A stretch of 64,000 nucleotides of DNA from Chamaecrista fasciculata (Eukaryota > Streptophyta > Magnoliopsida > Fabales > Fabaceae), in contig QANZ01044113.1 in the NCBI GenBank assembly GCA_003254925.1, positions 3,040 through 67,039 on the forward strand. The letters are read 5' to 3'. The translations under genes were made by a program, and so were the position numbers. Below are positions 36,189-47,304 of the stretch, one piece after another (position 1 is the first letter of the stretch; every line of letters begins with the position of its first letter). The notes below the pieces were generated by a model. That model had not been told where the DNA came from and did not search any database. It saw only the letters and a list, made by a program, of their open reading frames with translations.

Positions 36189-37837
36189 ATGAATAATCCT
36201 CATCCTATTGAAGATCACATGGTGCTCATCTCTCAGCTATACCCCGGTGCTTACTCTCAAATAATCCCTCATCAGCAAGGTTTATTTTTGCATTAGTTAT
36301 TTGAATAAATAGTAATATATGGATGGATGGATGTGAATTGATGAATGAATATGTAATCCAGGCCCAGGGGAGAGTGAAACGAAGGCAAGACGACGTCGTA
36401 AGAAGAACAAAGGAGGAGAGAACGGAGGTGGGGGAATAATGAAGAAAAGGAAGCTGAGTGAAGAGCAAGTGAATGTGCTGGAGCTGAACTTCGGAAACGA
36501 ACATAAGCTGGAGTCCGAACGGAAAGACAGGCTAGCTTCGGAACTTGGTTTGGATCCACGCCAAGTGGCAGTTTGGTTCCAAAACCGAAGAGCTCGTTGG
36601 AAGAACAAGAAGTTGGAAGAAGAGTACTCTAACCTTAAGAAACTCCACGACTCCACCATTCTCGACAAATGTCGTCTTGAAACCGAGGTATATATCCTTT
36701 TTTTATTTATTTAATTTTCATTCAAATTTATTATTTATTCACTACTACTCTTAATTTGCTTAATTACAACATTATATATATTACCTTCCAAATTTTAAGA
36801 AATTAGAAGTCTGTGAAAATCAGTGAGTCAGAGTTTATTATTGTCTGTTGAAATCCGAGGCTCACAAGTTGAGAGTCGAAAAGTATGACTTTTTCTTGTG
36901 TTTTCCATCGGTTTCTTTCTACCCAAACATTGTCCATGAGCACTCCCATTTTCTTTCTAAACAATAACGTCTGTTTTGGGCAATCATGTCTTGACGTTTC
37001 TTCCACTCCCTTTAATTTATTCTCCTCCTTTGCTTTCGCTCTACAAGTCATAGTTGCTTTCTTTCATGCATAAATAAAATTTAATCCCTTGAATTTCGAG
37101 ACAGATGACACAATTAATTAAAAGGTTATCTATTAATTAATATCCATACTTTGAAAACCGGTTGGTTCTATTTTGGCTATAGGGGTAAAAAGAACCGAAG
37201 AACCCCAAAGAAAAAACGGGAAATGAAAAGAAACTGACCCACCACCACATGAACGTGGATGAGCTCTGGGCTCGAAGAGATTTATGTTGTCCTCTTAAAC
37301 TCAAGTTCTTCGCCATTAAAATTCATAACAAAAGTAAAGAAAAAGTAAAAGAATGACAAGGAATAGCATACTGCCACCTCGGGAGACAACAAAAAGCGCA
37401 TTGTCTCTATGAGAATCCGTACAACTTAACGTTGTTAAGGCCCAGAGTGACCCACTTAGGAGCAAGTAGCTAGGCACGTGACAAATGTTCGGGCCACATG
37501 AAGCACCATGATTATATTCATTTAACCCATATAAATGCTCGTCCTCCATTTTTTTTTTACCTTTTGCGTTTGGTGTTGATTGATTTGGTTATGATGAATG
37601 TAGGTACTGAAGCTGAAGGAGCAGCTCTCAGAAGCAGAGAAAGAGATTCAAGGCCTTCTTGAACGAGTCGATAGAGTTTCAAGCAGCAATAGCCCAAGTT
37701 CGTCACAGTCAATAATAGAAAACGTGGACCCACCATTTTTGGGAGAATTTGGTGTAGCCGAGGCTTTTGATGATGATGTCCTTTACATGCCACACGCCCA
37801 TTACATCAATGGCATGGATGAATGGATATTGATATGA
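36189..37837 (+). CDS. HB40: HD-Zip I transcription factor, ATHB40/21/53 clade
   Basis: Nuclear transcription factor of 216 residues. Three exons: 36189-36279, 36362-36687, 37604-37837, all in frame with GT-AG introns (the second intron is 916 bp). A basic stretch (residues 38-47) precedes the homeodomain at about 58-114, with helix 3 reading [15 protein letters not shown] leucine zipper starts at about 115 and is interrupted by intron 2. The acidic, aromatic end (EWILI) fits the clade. Class I proteins bind CAATNATTG as dimers. The Arabidopsis HB21/40/53 trio acts below BRANCHED1 to raise ABA in axillary buds. Size and the [20 protein letters not shown] start match ATHB40-type proteins, and the position next to the quinone reductase supports HB40 rather than HB21 or HB53. 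Confidence 0.93.
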
Positions 37838-39799
37838 TGATCTCAACTAAAAACAAATTATTATAATTAATTAGTTAGTATCTTGTAGATAATGTGAATG
37901 ATATATCTAACTATGTAAATTAATTGTTCCCCTTAGGGATGTAGCTATAGCTAGTTAATTATTAGTTAGTGCATGTATGCTTGACTATGATTTGGGGAAA
38001 AAAAATGCTATTAACTTAATAAACTGCCTTTTGACTACATTTTCTAGTTATCCTTTTTAATATCTCTTTGATTGTCGGACAAATTTAATTAATTTATGTC
38101 ACCCCATGAAGAGGTATTTGTGCCGTGTCTTCATATTCTATAACTTGTTTTAGCTAACCTATGCCAACTACCACTGTGGTTTTTTCGGGCCGGGTAAACG
38201 AAAAACATTATACATTTTTCTAAAAAAATAATAATAGCATTAAATCCAAGGGTAACACATCAACTTATCTCTCTATTTTATTTTTTACAATCACCTGAAA
38301 GATTCTTTAGAGCAATTTTACGGAATATACTGCATGATAATGGAATTCCATATACCACGATCCTCTTTATTAAGCCTTTACATTATATATAATCCTCTAT
38401 ATACAAAACATAAGGCACCCTAAACGGATAAGACGTAACCATCTTTCACACATACAAGGTTTGGCAAAAATAACGATTTGGATACATTCATCATTGTATG
38501 TTATCTTATCCAAACTTTAAGTTTAAGGGATAATGCATGCTCTTCAATAATAGTCTTCATTAATAGGCTTTTTTTTTCTTTTTGTTTAACTTGGTAAAAT
38601 AAAACTCAGCTTACTCTACTATTTATATCTAAAAATAAGTTGATTAATAATGTTTTTGAATCATTTTAACCAATTTTTGATAGAATACGCAATTCAACTG
38701 TTTGTTCACGAAAAACAAAATAAAAAAAGTACATAGATAAGGAGGAGGAGACACGAAGAATAAATAAAGGTTTAAGTATTCTCCTGAAATGGATGGTGGA
38801 GTATTTTATGTGTGTGTTTGGGGTGAGATGATGGAGTACTTAAAGCGTTGAACATAGACAAAAGCCTAGGGTTCTTGTGGGAGATGACATGGGTGTTTCA
38901 AACTAGAATCTAGTTTTCCTCTTTACATTTTATAATGTATTCATTAATTTGCTCATTTTTAAGTTGACTTCAAGCTAGCAAGCAGCAGCAGCATACAAAA
39001 AACTCATAAAAACCTGTTTTCCACAAAAGAAATGATTCCATATTGTTTTTATTTTAATTTGAAATAAAGTTACTTCATTCTATATATATGTTGGACGAGA
39101 AGTTTTTGTTCTATTCTTCTTATTATTATAGCGAAGTAAATGATCATAAGTTCATAACTATGTGAAAAGAAAGTGAATACATTAATATTTATGTTGTAAT
39201 AATGATTGTTGCAATGGCGTCGAAGATATTACTAACATGGTAGCAACAACTGGAAAAAATATATATATATATATATTTGGAACCGAATTTATAGTCGTGG
39301 TCAATACTCAAAATAAGTTTTGGCAATCCCTTTATCATCAATTTTTTGGATTTTTTTATTTATTTACAATTTTTTGGAAATTTGAATGGAATATAGTTAT
39401 TTTCTCTTTGGATCCAAAGAATTGAAGTTCACATGACCAAAAAAAGAATTGATGTTCACCGCATATAATTTTAATGGGCCTATCTCTGGGCCCATATGTT
39501 TAATAGTACCTTTGGGCTTTAACCTAATCCAGTTCTTAGTGTTTACACGGGCCGTCTGAGTTGGCAAATTACTGTTGGGATAAAAACACAACTTTTAAAA
39601 CATTATGAGTTAATTAACGTTACTAAACAGTTTATTACCTTATCAAGAGAATGGATGCCAATGAGTTAATTAGTGGATTTTGTCTCTCATGTTTCATATT
39701 TGAACCTTATTAAAGTTTTTTTTTCTTTTTTTACTTTCGTTATAGGATATTAGGCTCAGTTGATAATTAGTTTTACATAAATAAATAAGTGAANTTATA
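37838..39799. other. Intergenic DNA downstream of the HD-Zip gene
   Basis: 3'UTR followed by AT-rich DNA. No gene or clear transposon is recognised. An (AT)n run lies at 39258-39278 and an N at 39794 marks a change of sequence type. Confidence 0.4.
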
Positions 39800-39906
39800 T
39801 ATATAAATATATGCCGTGTCGTGTCGCGTAATTTTGAGATTTTGACGTGTCGCTGTGTCTGTGTCTGTGTCGTGTCCCATATCCGTGTCAGTGTCCATAC
39901 TTCATA
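39800..39906. repeat. Half copy of the GTGTC-rich MITE
   Basis: ATATGCCGTGTCGTGTCGCG through GTGTCAGTGTCCATACTTC matches the complement of 58376-58478. Only one end is present. The N at 39794 lies just inside the break, so the missing half may have been lost in assembly. Confidence 0.7.
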
Positions 39907-40690
39907 GGTATTTACTAAATACTAGACGCTAAGCATATCTATTTTGACATAATAATTTATTTTTCTAGTGGAGCAAGATATTTTAATAAAAGTATGCCTC
40001 ACATTATTCAGAAAGCTTTTACTAGCGGTTTAAATGCGTCTCCGCATTGAATTTAATTTATATATATTTTGACGGAAATAAATCTAATGTGGGAGATGAA
40101 ATCACTGATCTGGAGTTGAAAGCGATCTTGCACAGAGCTAAGATCTTCAAGCCACAAGATCCCAAGAGTGAGACAAGATGGAGTAAACAACTTTGAGAGC
40201 AAAAGGGACCAAATTGGACAAGAATGGGGACCTCATGAGTTGTTAAAACATATGGTATATATATATACCTAAAAATATTCACTAATGAGACCATTAGTGA
40301 ATATTACAAAATGGTCCTAAACATAATTACAAAATAGTCCCTTTAACAAACAAACTCCATATATACATTATAATTCAATGGGATAATTACTAATACTCTT
40401 CGGACGTGGCTTGGGGTTCTTAGCCCGGTCCCGGAGGGCTTGTGATAATCCAACACATCACGAATTATCACAAGTAATATGAACTCAATCTATTCTTATT
40501 CAGACTTACGATAAATTAATTACTTATCAGTAAACACAAATATTAATCTTACAATAGATTAATGCTAATCCACACAAAAATTCCAACAATCTCCCACTTG
40601 GATAACATTAATCTATAAACAAATCAATCAACAAAACACTGAAGTAAGTAATTAATTATCACAAGGCACACCAAAGTGCATAACAGATGA
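39907..40690. other. Intergenic DNA before the hairpin-rich block
   Basis: No gene seen. The piece 40380-40620 (GGGATAATTACTAATACTC.. to CAATCTCCCACTTGGATAAC) probably belongs to the same repeat as the hairpin block, because CTCCCACTTGGATA recurs at 43695. Confidence 0.35.
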
Positions 40691-41159
40691 AACCATACTC
40701 ACAGATCACTTAATCCGATAGGGAAACAAGTGATGTACACAAAACAGATCACTGAATCCGATAGGGAAACAAGTGATACAAACATCAACACAAAATGGTT
40801 TCAGTATCTGAATAAGATAGAGTACGAAATGACATTAAAATGTCATATAACATTACAGAAGTCTATAAAGACTTAAATGAGACTCCCACTACACTAAGGC
40901 TATTCCAAAAATTTAACAAAAGCCATATGAGTCACATGAAACGAAGACTCCACAGGCAATCCTATAGTCAACAAATTTATCAACGAATGTTCACTAACGA
41001 AGTGAACCAAATGAGTCTGATACACAAGATGTCAAATTCAAGATTTGAACAAAATTGGATCCAAACAACAACGAAATTCAACAGTGAGATAACACAAGGC
41101 ATTGAATCAGATAGGGAAAACAATGTTTCTCACCAACTGAACAAAATTGGATCTTAAAG

Positions 41160-41971
41160 TTGGACTAAATCCAACAGATGCAACTAAATTACATCAAATT
41201 GGACTGAATCCAATAATTGTACCAATATTACCCAAATGCCTCTTGAAGGTCAAATTGGACTAAATCCAATAAATTGTAACAAAATTACTTCAAATGCCTC
41301 TAAGGGCCAAAATTGGAATAAATCCAATAAATGTAACAGAGTTACTTCGAATGCCTGTAAGGACCAAAATTGGACTAAATCCAATAAATGTAACAGAGTT
41401 ACCTCAAATGCCTGTAAAGGCCAAAATATTGAACTAAAACAAACAAATACAACAAAGTTACGCGAGATGCCTATTGAAGGCCAAACTGGACTAACTCCAA
41501 TAATTGTAACAATGTTACTTCAGATGTCTATAAGGTCCGAATTGGACTAAATCCAATAAATATAACGAAGTTACTACAAATGCCTCTTAAAGGCCAAATT
41601 GGACCAAAACCAATAATTGTGACAGAGTTACTTCATATGTCTATAAGAGCCAAAATTGAACTAAATTCAATAAATGTAACTAGGTTACAGAAATGCCTCT
41701 TGAAGGCCAAATTGGACTAAATCCAACAAATGTAACGAAGTTACTACAAATGCCTCTTAAAGGCCAAATTGGACCAAAATCCAATGATTGTAACAAAGTT
41801 ACTTGAGATGCCTGTAAGGCCAAAATTGGACTAAATCCAATAAATGTAACAAAGTTAGGCCATATGCCTATTGAAGGCCAAATTGGATTAAATCCAATGA
41901 TTGTAACAAAGTTACTTGAGATGCCTGTAAGGCCAAAATTGGACTAAATCCAATTATTGTAACTAAGTTAC
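41160..41971. repeat. ~57-bp minisatellite, about 14-15 units, each with three hairpins
   Basis: The unit runs approximately TTGGACTAAATCCAA, then ATGTAACAAAGTTACTTC, then AAATGCCTNTAAAGGCC. Each part is a small inverted repeat: TTGGA/TCCAA, GTAAC/GTTAC and GCCT/AGGC. Arms are kept in most units while loops vary. One unit (41656-41670) has TTGAA/TTCAA, both arms changed together. Units vary from 54 to 60 bp. Confidence 0.85.
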
Positions 41972-42249
41972 AACAAATCAGAATTGGAGAAAATCTAGAA
42001 AATACAATTAACATTTACTCAGACTCCCACTAGACTAAAATATTATTCAAAAGGTCCACAGAAATGCTCATGTCAAAATTTATACTAAGTCTTGTCAGCA
42101 GCACCAAAATAGGTAAACACATTTGTTGGCCCAGGATCCCTCATAGCCAAATAATCATTTAAGATTATCAAATACATGTTTAAGGACTCAAACCAGACAT
42201 CATAATTAGTCCCAACCAAAGTTTTCACCACAGAAAGTTACTTAGAAAC

Positions 42250-42574
42250 AGAAGCTGATATGACCAATAACAAATGAGAAACATTAATTATGTCTTAAAA
42301 CATAATTATAACACCAAGTTTCTCTACAAAATTAGCTTATGCAACCTCATGAAAGTTGCTAAAACCAAAAGCTAATTTGACCATTAGCAAATGGGAAATA
42401 TATTAATTATGTCTCTAAAACATAATTATAACACCAGAGCTCATGCAACCTTATGAAAGTTGCTAAAAACCAGAAGATGATTTTGCCATCAACAAATGGG
42501 AAATATTAATTGTGTCTCTAAAACATAATTATAACACCAAATTTCTCTCAAAGATCAGCTTATGCAACTATCAA
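42250..42574. repeat. Three tandem ~104-116-bp units with strong hairpins
   Basis: Starts at about 42250, 42367 and 42471. Each has a TAATTATGT / ACATAATTA stem (first at 42285-42293 and 42300-42308), and the first two have GCAAC..GTTGC around CTCATGAAA or CTTATGAAA. The second unit lacks about 12 bp (TTTCTCTACAAA). Confidence 0.75.
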
Positions 42575-43900
42575 AAATGTGAAAACACATGTATATCAAA
42601 ATTTGAAGAACAAAGAGGGGATCAACACAAAATGAATCCATCGTCTCCATATAGATAAGATACAACAGACTCCGGAAACATTACAAACAAATCACAAAGC
42701 TGACAAGATATACAAATGAGCATGCACCGCAAAATTGCATATTAACCATGTTCTACCGATAGGGTAAATCCATAATTAACATACAAGTTGAGTCTGAGAT
42801 TAACCAATCTTCTCTCCCACAAATAGGAATTTCATATCAAATTTTATAAAGCCACAAATCCTGCAATTTGAGAGAAGCTTAAAACAAATCAAGTATCGCA
42901 ACAGATGGTCAGAGGAATTCAAAAATTAATCAAATGCATGTCAGATATCCGAATCCTCAACCATATAATCCAATAAATGGATTAACAAAAGCGTTACATA
43001 CTTGAAGTGACTGTAAGTGCCTATCTGACCCTTTAAAACAAAACAGTTCTTCCACACATAACAAACATGCAGTTTGAAGTGGACGAAACGATCTACTCAG
43101 TTAATCTAATCTGTATCCGAGTAACAAAACCAACTCGATCGGATCAGATCTCAAAAGACTAAACAAATTATATACAGTACCATATAAGTACCTTATCACA
43201 TTTTGATAGTTTTCCAATAATCCCAAACAAAATTGCTCAAGTATGTCCCAGGTACACTTATATGAAAGGTTACAACTTAAATAGTGTACACTTGAGCAAA
43301 GCAGCGGAAGTCTAAAGGGATTTACACAAGATTGGAAAGCATATCAACAAAAGACACAAGAGTGCAATTCAAATTTCTTCAACACTTACATAAATATAGG
43401 TTCCATGCATGAGATAGCCCAATTTACCGCAAGACTTATCAAGGTAAAACTAATGGGGAATTCATAATAAGATTTCACCTAAGTCATTCCCACAAAGCGG
43501 TTGTTAAAACAATTAATATATCTCAATCAGGAGACCTATACAAAATATTTTGTCCAAAACAAATATCTCAAGTGTCCATAAATTCAAAAACAAAATAGAG
43601 ATATTAGAACAAAATAAATAAAATCAATTGTTTAATCAGTAATTTCAAATAATAGTTAATTAATTAATGCTAATCCATACAAAAATTATAATCTCTCCCA
43701 CTTGGATAGAATTAATTAATTATCAGATTGGTCCACAATACTGAACTAAGCAGTTAATTATATAAAAACAGATTGCATTAACAAATGTCACACCGATAGG
43801 GTATGTCCATTGTCAATACAATTTTCCGCCCACAAAACAAAACAACCTTGTAACTGGACCACGATAGGTGAGCACTCAATCACAAGTTGCTAATGATGCC

Positions 43901-44745
43901 AAACAACCTTGCTAATGATTTCAAAATTTTTGGCCAAAAGGGGCTCAAAAATAATTTTGGGCACAAAACCACAATTTATGTGCATATTATCGGGTCAAAA
44001 ATATTTGACATACCAAACATTAATATTAGGGAGAGTGGCAAACATATATGGTCAACAATAATTCACAAAATATGCACAAAAATTTTCAATTCAAAATTCT
44101 GAGAATACATGTCCCCAAAACTCAAAATTTAAAAAATTATGGAAATTAGATGCTAAATATTTTGATGCCCCAAAAAAATTATTTTTTCAAAATAAAATAA
44201 AATATTGAGGCAAATATCCAAAATTGGATCTAAATTGGTCATTTTAAAAAAAATATGGACCAAAACTTGCAAATTAATAAAATTAATTGCAATATATTAA
44301 ACATAATCCTTTAAATAAATAAAGGACTAAATAATGACCAATATATAATTAACAAATTGGTGTTTGTGTAAACCAAGTGCCCATCAAACCCCCTCAAATC
44401 AGATTTTGCAGTTTTTCTTTTTAATACAAAAGGACCAAAATGCAAAATTAACAANTTATATTATTTGATTCTTTCTTTTTTGAGTGGAACATCAATTTAT
44501 CTTCCTTGGTATTTATAAAAATATAGTGTACGTCAAATTTTTCAAATGAATTTAAAAATAAAAACAATGATACATGCTATTAAATATGAAAACAAAACAT
44601 AGAACTTTATCAAAATATAGCGTGAAGGATTTCAGAATTAATGTAAATAAAGGAAAGATAGAACACAAACGAACACGGAACCAACATTTCACTAACAACA
44701 AAACACATGGAGTGGTCATCCGAATGGTTGAAACAAACAAAAACA
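43901..44745. other. AT-rich intergenic DNA, no gene seen
   Basis: Mainly A-rich sequence with an N at 44455. Open frames here (for example 43887-44102) are low complexity and unsupported. Confidence 0.4.
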
Positions 44746-45543
44746 TCAATTATTTTCTTGCTTGATCTTCTTCAGCATCTTTGTTTTAGTGATTGATTGT
44801 TCCCTGACCTCATGACCCGTAGAGTGGTCATCCGAATGGTTCCTCTTAAATGAAGATTTAGAATCATCATCCGGAGAAGTAGTCAGGTCCGTGAATGGAA
44901 TAGATTGATCAACAATCACAGAAATCTTTGATCTACATTCTTCGGGTGTCTTCAGATCATCATCATCTAGAGAAATTGATTCCTAAAATAAAGTAGATTC
45001 ATCGTTAAATTGATAAATGTATATATACTCACAAACCTTATATGATATTTCTATTAAAAAAATATACCTTATCACTCATCTCACCAACATTGCTTGGATC
45101 ATCGGGTTGATTGACGACCATAGTACTCTTATGGAACATGATCCTATAATCGTGATGGGTAGCACGAAAATTGCTCGTATTGTGACCCACTCCGAATTGC
45201 GACATAATGTACACTTGACCTTCTTTGACTTCTCGCTTAAATTTTTTCATACAACGGCTCTGTATGACTCCCTCGATTAATCCATTCTATAAAAAATTAA
45301 AATTTCCAGACTCATTAGAGTATAATAAAGATTAATACAGCTATGAAAATGCATTATATAATATACAAATTAATAAATCACAAATCACCTCATTGTCACA
45401 AAGCACAAATTCGATCATGCCCTCGCCTGCATCCGCTGATTTACCATAGTTGTATGATGCCCGATGCCATAAACGAACAATGCTAACCTTGATTGTGAAG
45501 TTGGGTCGAATGCCGAAACGCGATCAAATTTTTTGTTCATCAT
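44746..45543 (-). pseudogene. RPA1-like OB-fold (DUF223) gene fragment, frame broken
   Basis: Three exon-like blocks on the minus strand join cleanly: about 45523-45389, 45286-45068 and 44982-44746 (stop TGA 44746-44748), with GT-AG borders and a kept frame. They encode a single-stranded-DNA-binding OB fold of the RPA1-like/DUF223 type: KVSIVRLWH.., a MIEFVLCDNE stretch, EGQVYIMSQFGVG, HHDYRIMFHKSTMV, then an acidic tail ending in a KMLKKIKQ basic motif. A likely start MNKKFDRVSAFDPT (45540) is in another frame, with a stop at 45524-45526 between them, so the 5' end carries a frameshift. Such genes are common as host paralogues and as Helitron passengers; no Helitron ends were found. Confidence 0.7.
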
Positions 45544-46088
45544 ACTCGCATATCTAAAAATCCGTCTAGAAAAAAAATTACGGCGTGGAATTTTGATGTT
45601 GGCACAACACTGATCATGGGACCTTTATACTGGAAAAATTGTGATGGGAATGATAATTTTTTAATTAGCAGTATTAATCAGATATAGTATGTTTTTAAAA
45701 TGCATTCACTACAAATCAATTCGATTAAATTATGACTTGGTCAAAATCATATTTAATTGAATACATTGTAAAAATCATTCTAAATATAGGTTATTGTGTG
45801 ATCCGTCTTGATCATAATTTTGTAATCATAATAAATAGCCCATGTGAATTCTAAAATTGGCCTACATGAAATTCATATGACGAAAAGGGTGATAAACACA
45901 TGTCAAACTTTCGATTGCAATGTTGACATATAAATCAAACGTGATTGGTTCTCTTAGTGTCATGATTGACACGTGTATATAAATTGGTCATCTAAAAATA
46001 TTAAATAAAATGATAAAAGACGTGGAGCACATTCATTGGTCGAATAGTCATAAAAAGTTTTTATGACAATTTAAGTCACAGTGACACG
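45544..46088. other. Intergenic DNA, no gene seen
   Basis: AT-rich DNA without recognised features. It ends at an N (46089), after which a repeat begins abruptly. Confidence 0.35.
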
Positions 46089-46097
46089 NTACAGTTA

Positions 46098-46570
46098 TTT
46101 TTTTAGTTCAAAATAATTATGTGGTCCTTGAATTTTAAAACATTTTTTATTTTGGACAAAATATTAGATTTTTTAAAATCTCCATGTTATTTACATTTTG
46201 ATCCTTCATTTCATTTTACAAAATACAACTCAAACCTCCATTCCAAAAACTACCCTTTAGCACAAATTCCAAGACAGTTTCATTACAATTTCATTACAAT
46301 TCCACTTCATAAAACCACATTACTAAAATATCATTTCATTTCATTATCAATTACCAATTCTACCCCTATACAAATTTAAAAAATCATATAATTATTTCAA
46401 CCAACCACAATCATTACATACCCATTTACATAATTTCACATCCTATTTTTTTCATTACATCTCAAACAATCCAAACACCATTTATCACATTCTATTTCAT
46501 TTACATAATTTTCTCATTTCCATTTCATTCCCATTCCCATTTCATTTTAAAAACCTCATCCCAAACACAC
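46098..46570. repeat. Second copy of the right half of the 2987-3984 repeat
   Basis: It begins TTTTAGTTCAAAATAATTAT and ends AAAAACCTCATCCCAAACAC, closely matching 3553-3984 in the same orientation. The left part with the inverted terminus is missing, and the break coincides with the N at 46089. Confidence 0.75.
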
Positions 46571-46851
46571 CCTTAAATATATATTTACTTTCCACACTGG
46601 AATCTATCGATCTTTGAATATTAATTAAACAATGAACCGTTGTGGGACAAGACCTTATTATTATGTAATTAAGCCAACTTGCAGATTTGTCAACAATTCT
46701 TCTTTAGCAAACCTAATACAACTAGAAAATATGACAAAGCATGCACTATCTCTAGAAACCTTTTATCTCATGGCGTGCATTTGTTTGATGGGGGAAGTTT
46801 TGATTTTTTTAACACCATAGTGCAGATTTACCAAGAAAGTAAAAGTATTTT

Positions 46852-47058
46852 GGCAAAAGTACTCTCAGTTTCAGTTGTACCTCCAATTTTTTTTAATCAA
46901 TTGTACCGCCAATGTTCCATATTTTAGCTAATTGTACCCCAAAATTGGAGATATAATTGACATAAAAAAGAAAAGATTAAGGGTATAATTGACCCAAAAA
47001 ACTTTAGGATACAACTGAAATTGACCCCATATTTTCGGGGTACCAAGAATACTTTTGC
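46852..47058. mobile_element. ~207-bp foldback MITE upstream of the receptor kinase
   Basis: Ends GGCAAAAGTACTCTCAG and ..CCAAGAATACTTTTGC are complementary, and inner arms pair (TTTCAGTTGTACC against GGATACAACTGAAA). Flanks AAAGTATTTT and AAAATATTTT fit a 10-bp target duplication with one change. The GGCAAAAG terminus recalls the 377-bp MITE family. It ends ~245 bases before the receptor kinase start codon. Confidence 0.7.
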
Positions 47059-47304
47059 AAAATATTTTAATCTCCCTTACAATAATTTTTTAAATGAACT
47101 TAAGAATGGCAATAACTACAGTGAATAAACCATCCTATCTATATATTGCATTAAGGAAACATTCACCACCCACACCATCCATGTCTTTTTCCACTTTCTG
47201 CACTTTCTGCTTCCATCTCATTCCATCTTCCTCTTGAAAATAAAAATCATAACAAGTAAGTTCTTTCTAATTCTGTCTTCCTTGAATAACATTTTTAAAC
47301 TCTT

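Larger units (their letters stand above)
40700..43900. repeat. Non-coding block built of many short hairpins
   Basis: Small inverted repeats follow one another. Examples are ATCACTT/AAGTGAT (40705 and 40728, repeated at 40748), GACAT/ATGTC (40831), AAGTC/GACTT (40859), GTTCAC/GTGAAC (40989), CTTCTCTC/GAGAGAAG (42809 and 42870), and GCTCAAGT/ACTTGAGC enclosing GTACACT/AGTGTAC (43235-43297). A phrase (C)CGATAGGG(A/T)A recurs between stems at about 40716, 40756, 41108, 42758 and 43793. No open frame has protein character. It is probably the internal part of an unclassified, possibly LTR-derived, non-coding element; the edges are uncertain. Confidence 0.6.

Noticed and set aside
40838-41157. Possible coding frame in the hairpin block (105 codons)
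   Set aside because: The composition follows the inverted repeats and no family is recognisable; treated as non-coding.
41236-41550. 104-codon open frame with repeated NKSNKCNRVTSNACK units
   Set aside because: It is only the translation of the ~57-bp hairpin minisatellite. Units shift frame elsewhere and there is no protein-like conservation.
41160-41971. Regular spacing recalling a CRISPR array
   Set aside because: This is a plant nuclear region. Units are direct tandem copies without unique spacers, and no cas genes exist.
45017-45280. 87-codon plus-strand open frame
   Set aside because: Antisense to exon 2 of the RPA-like pseudogene, which has domain similarity and splice sites.
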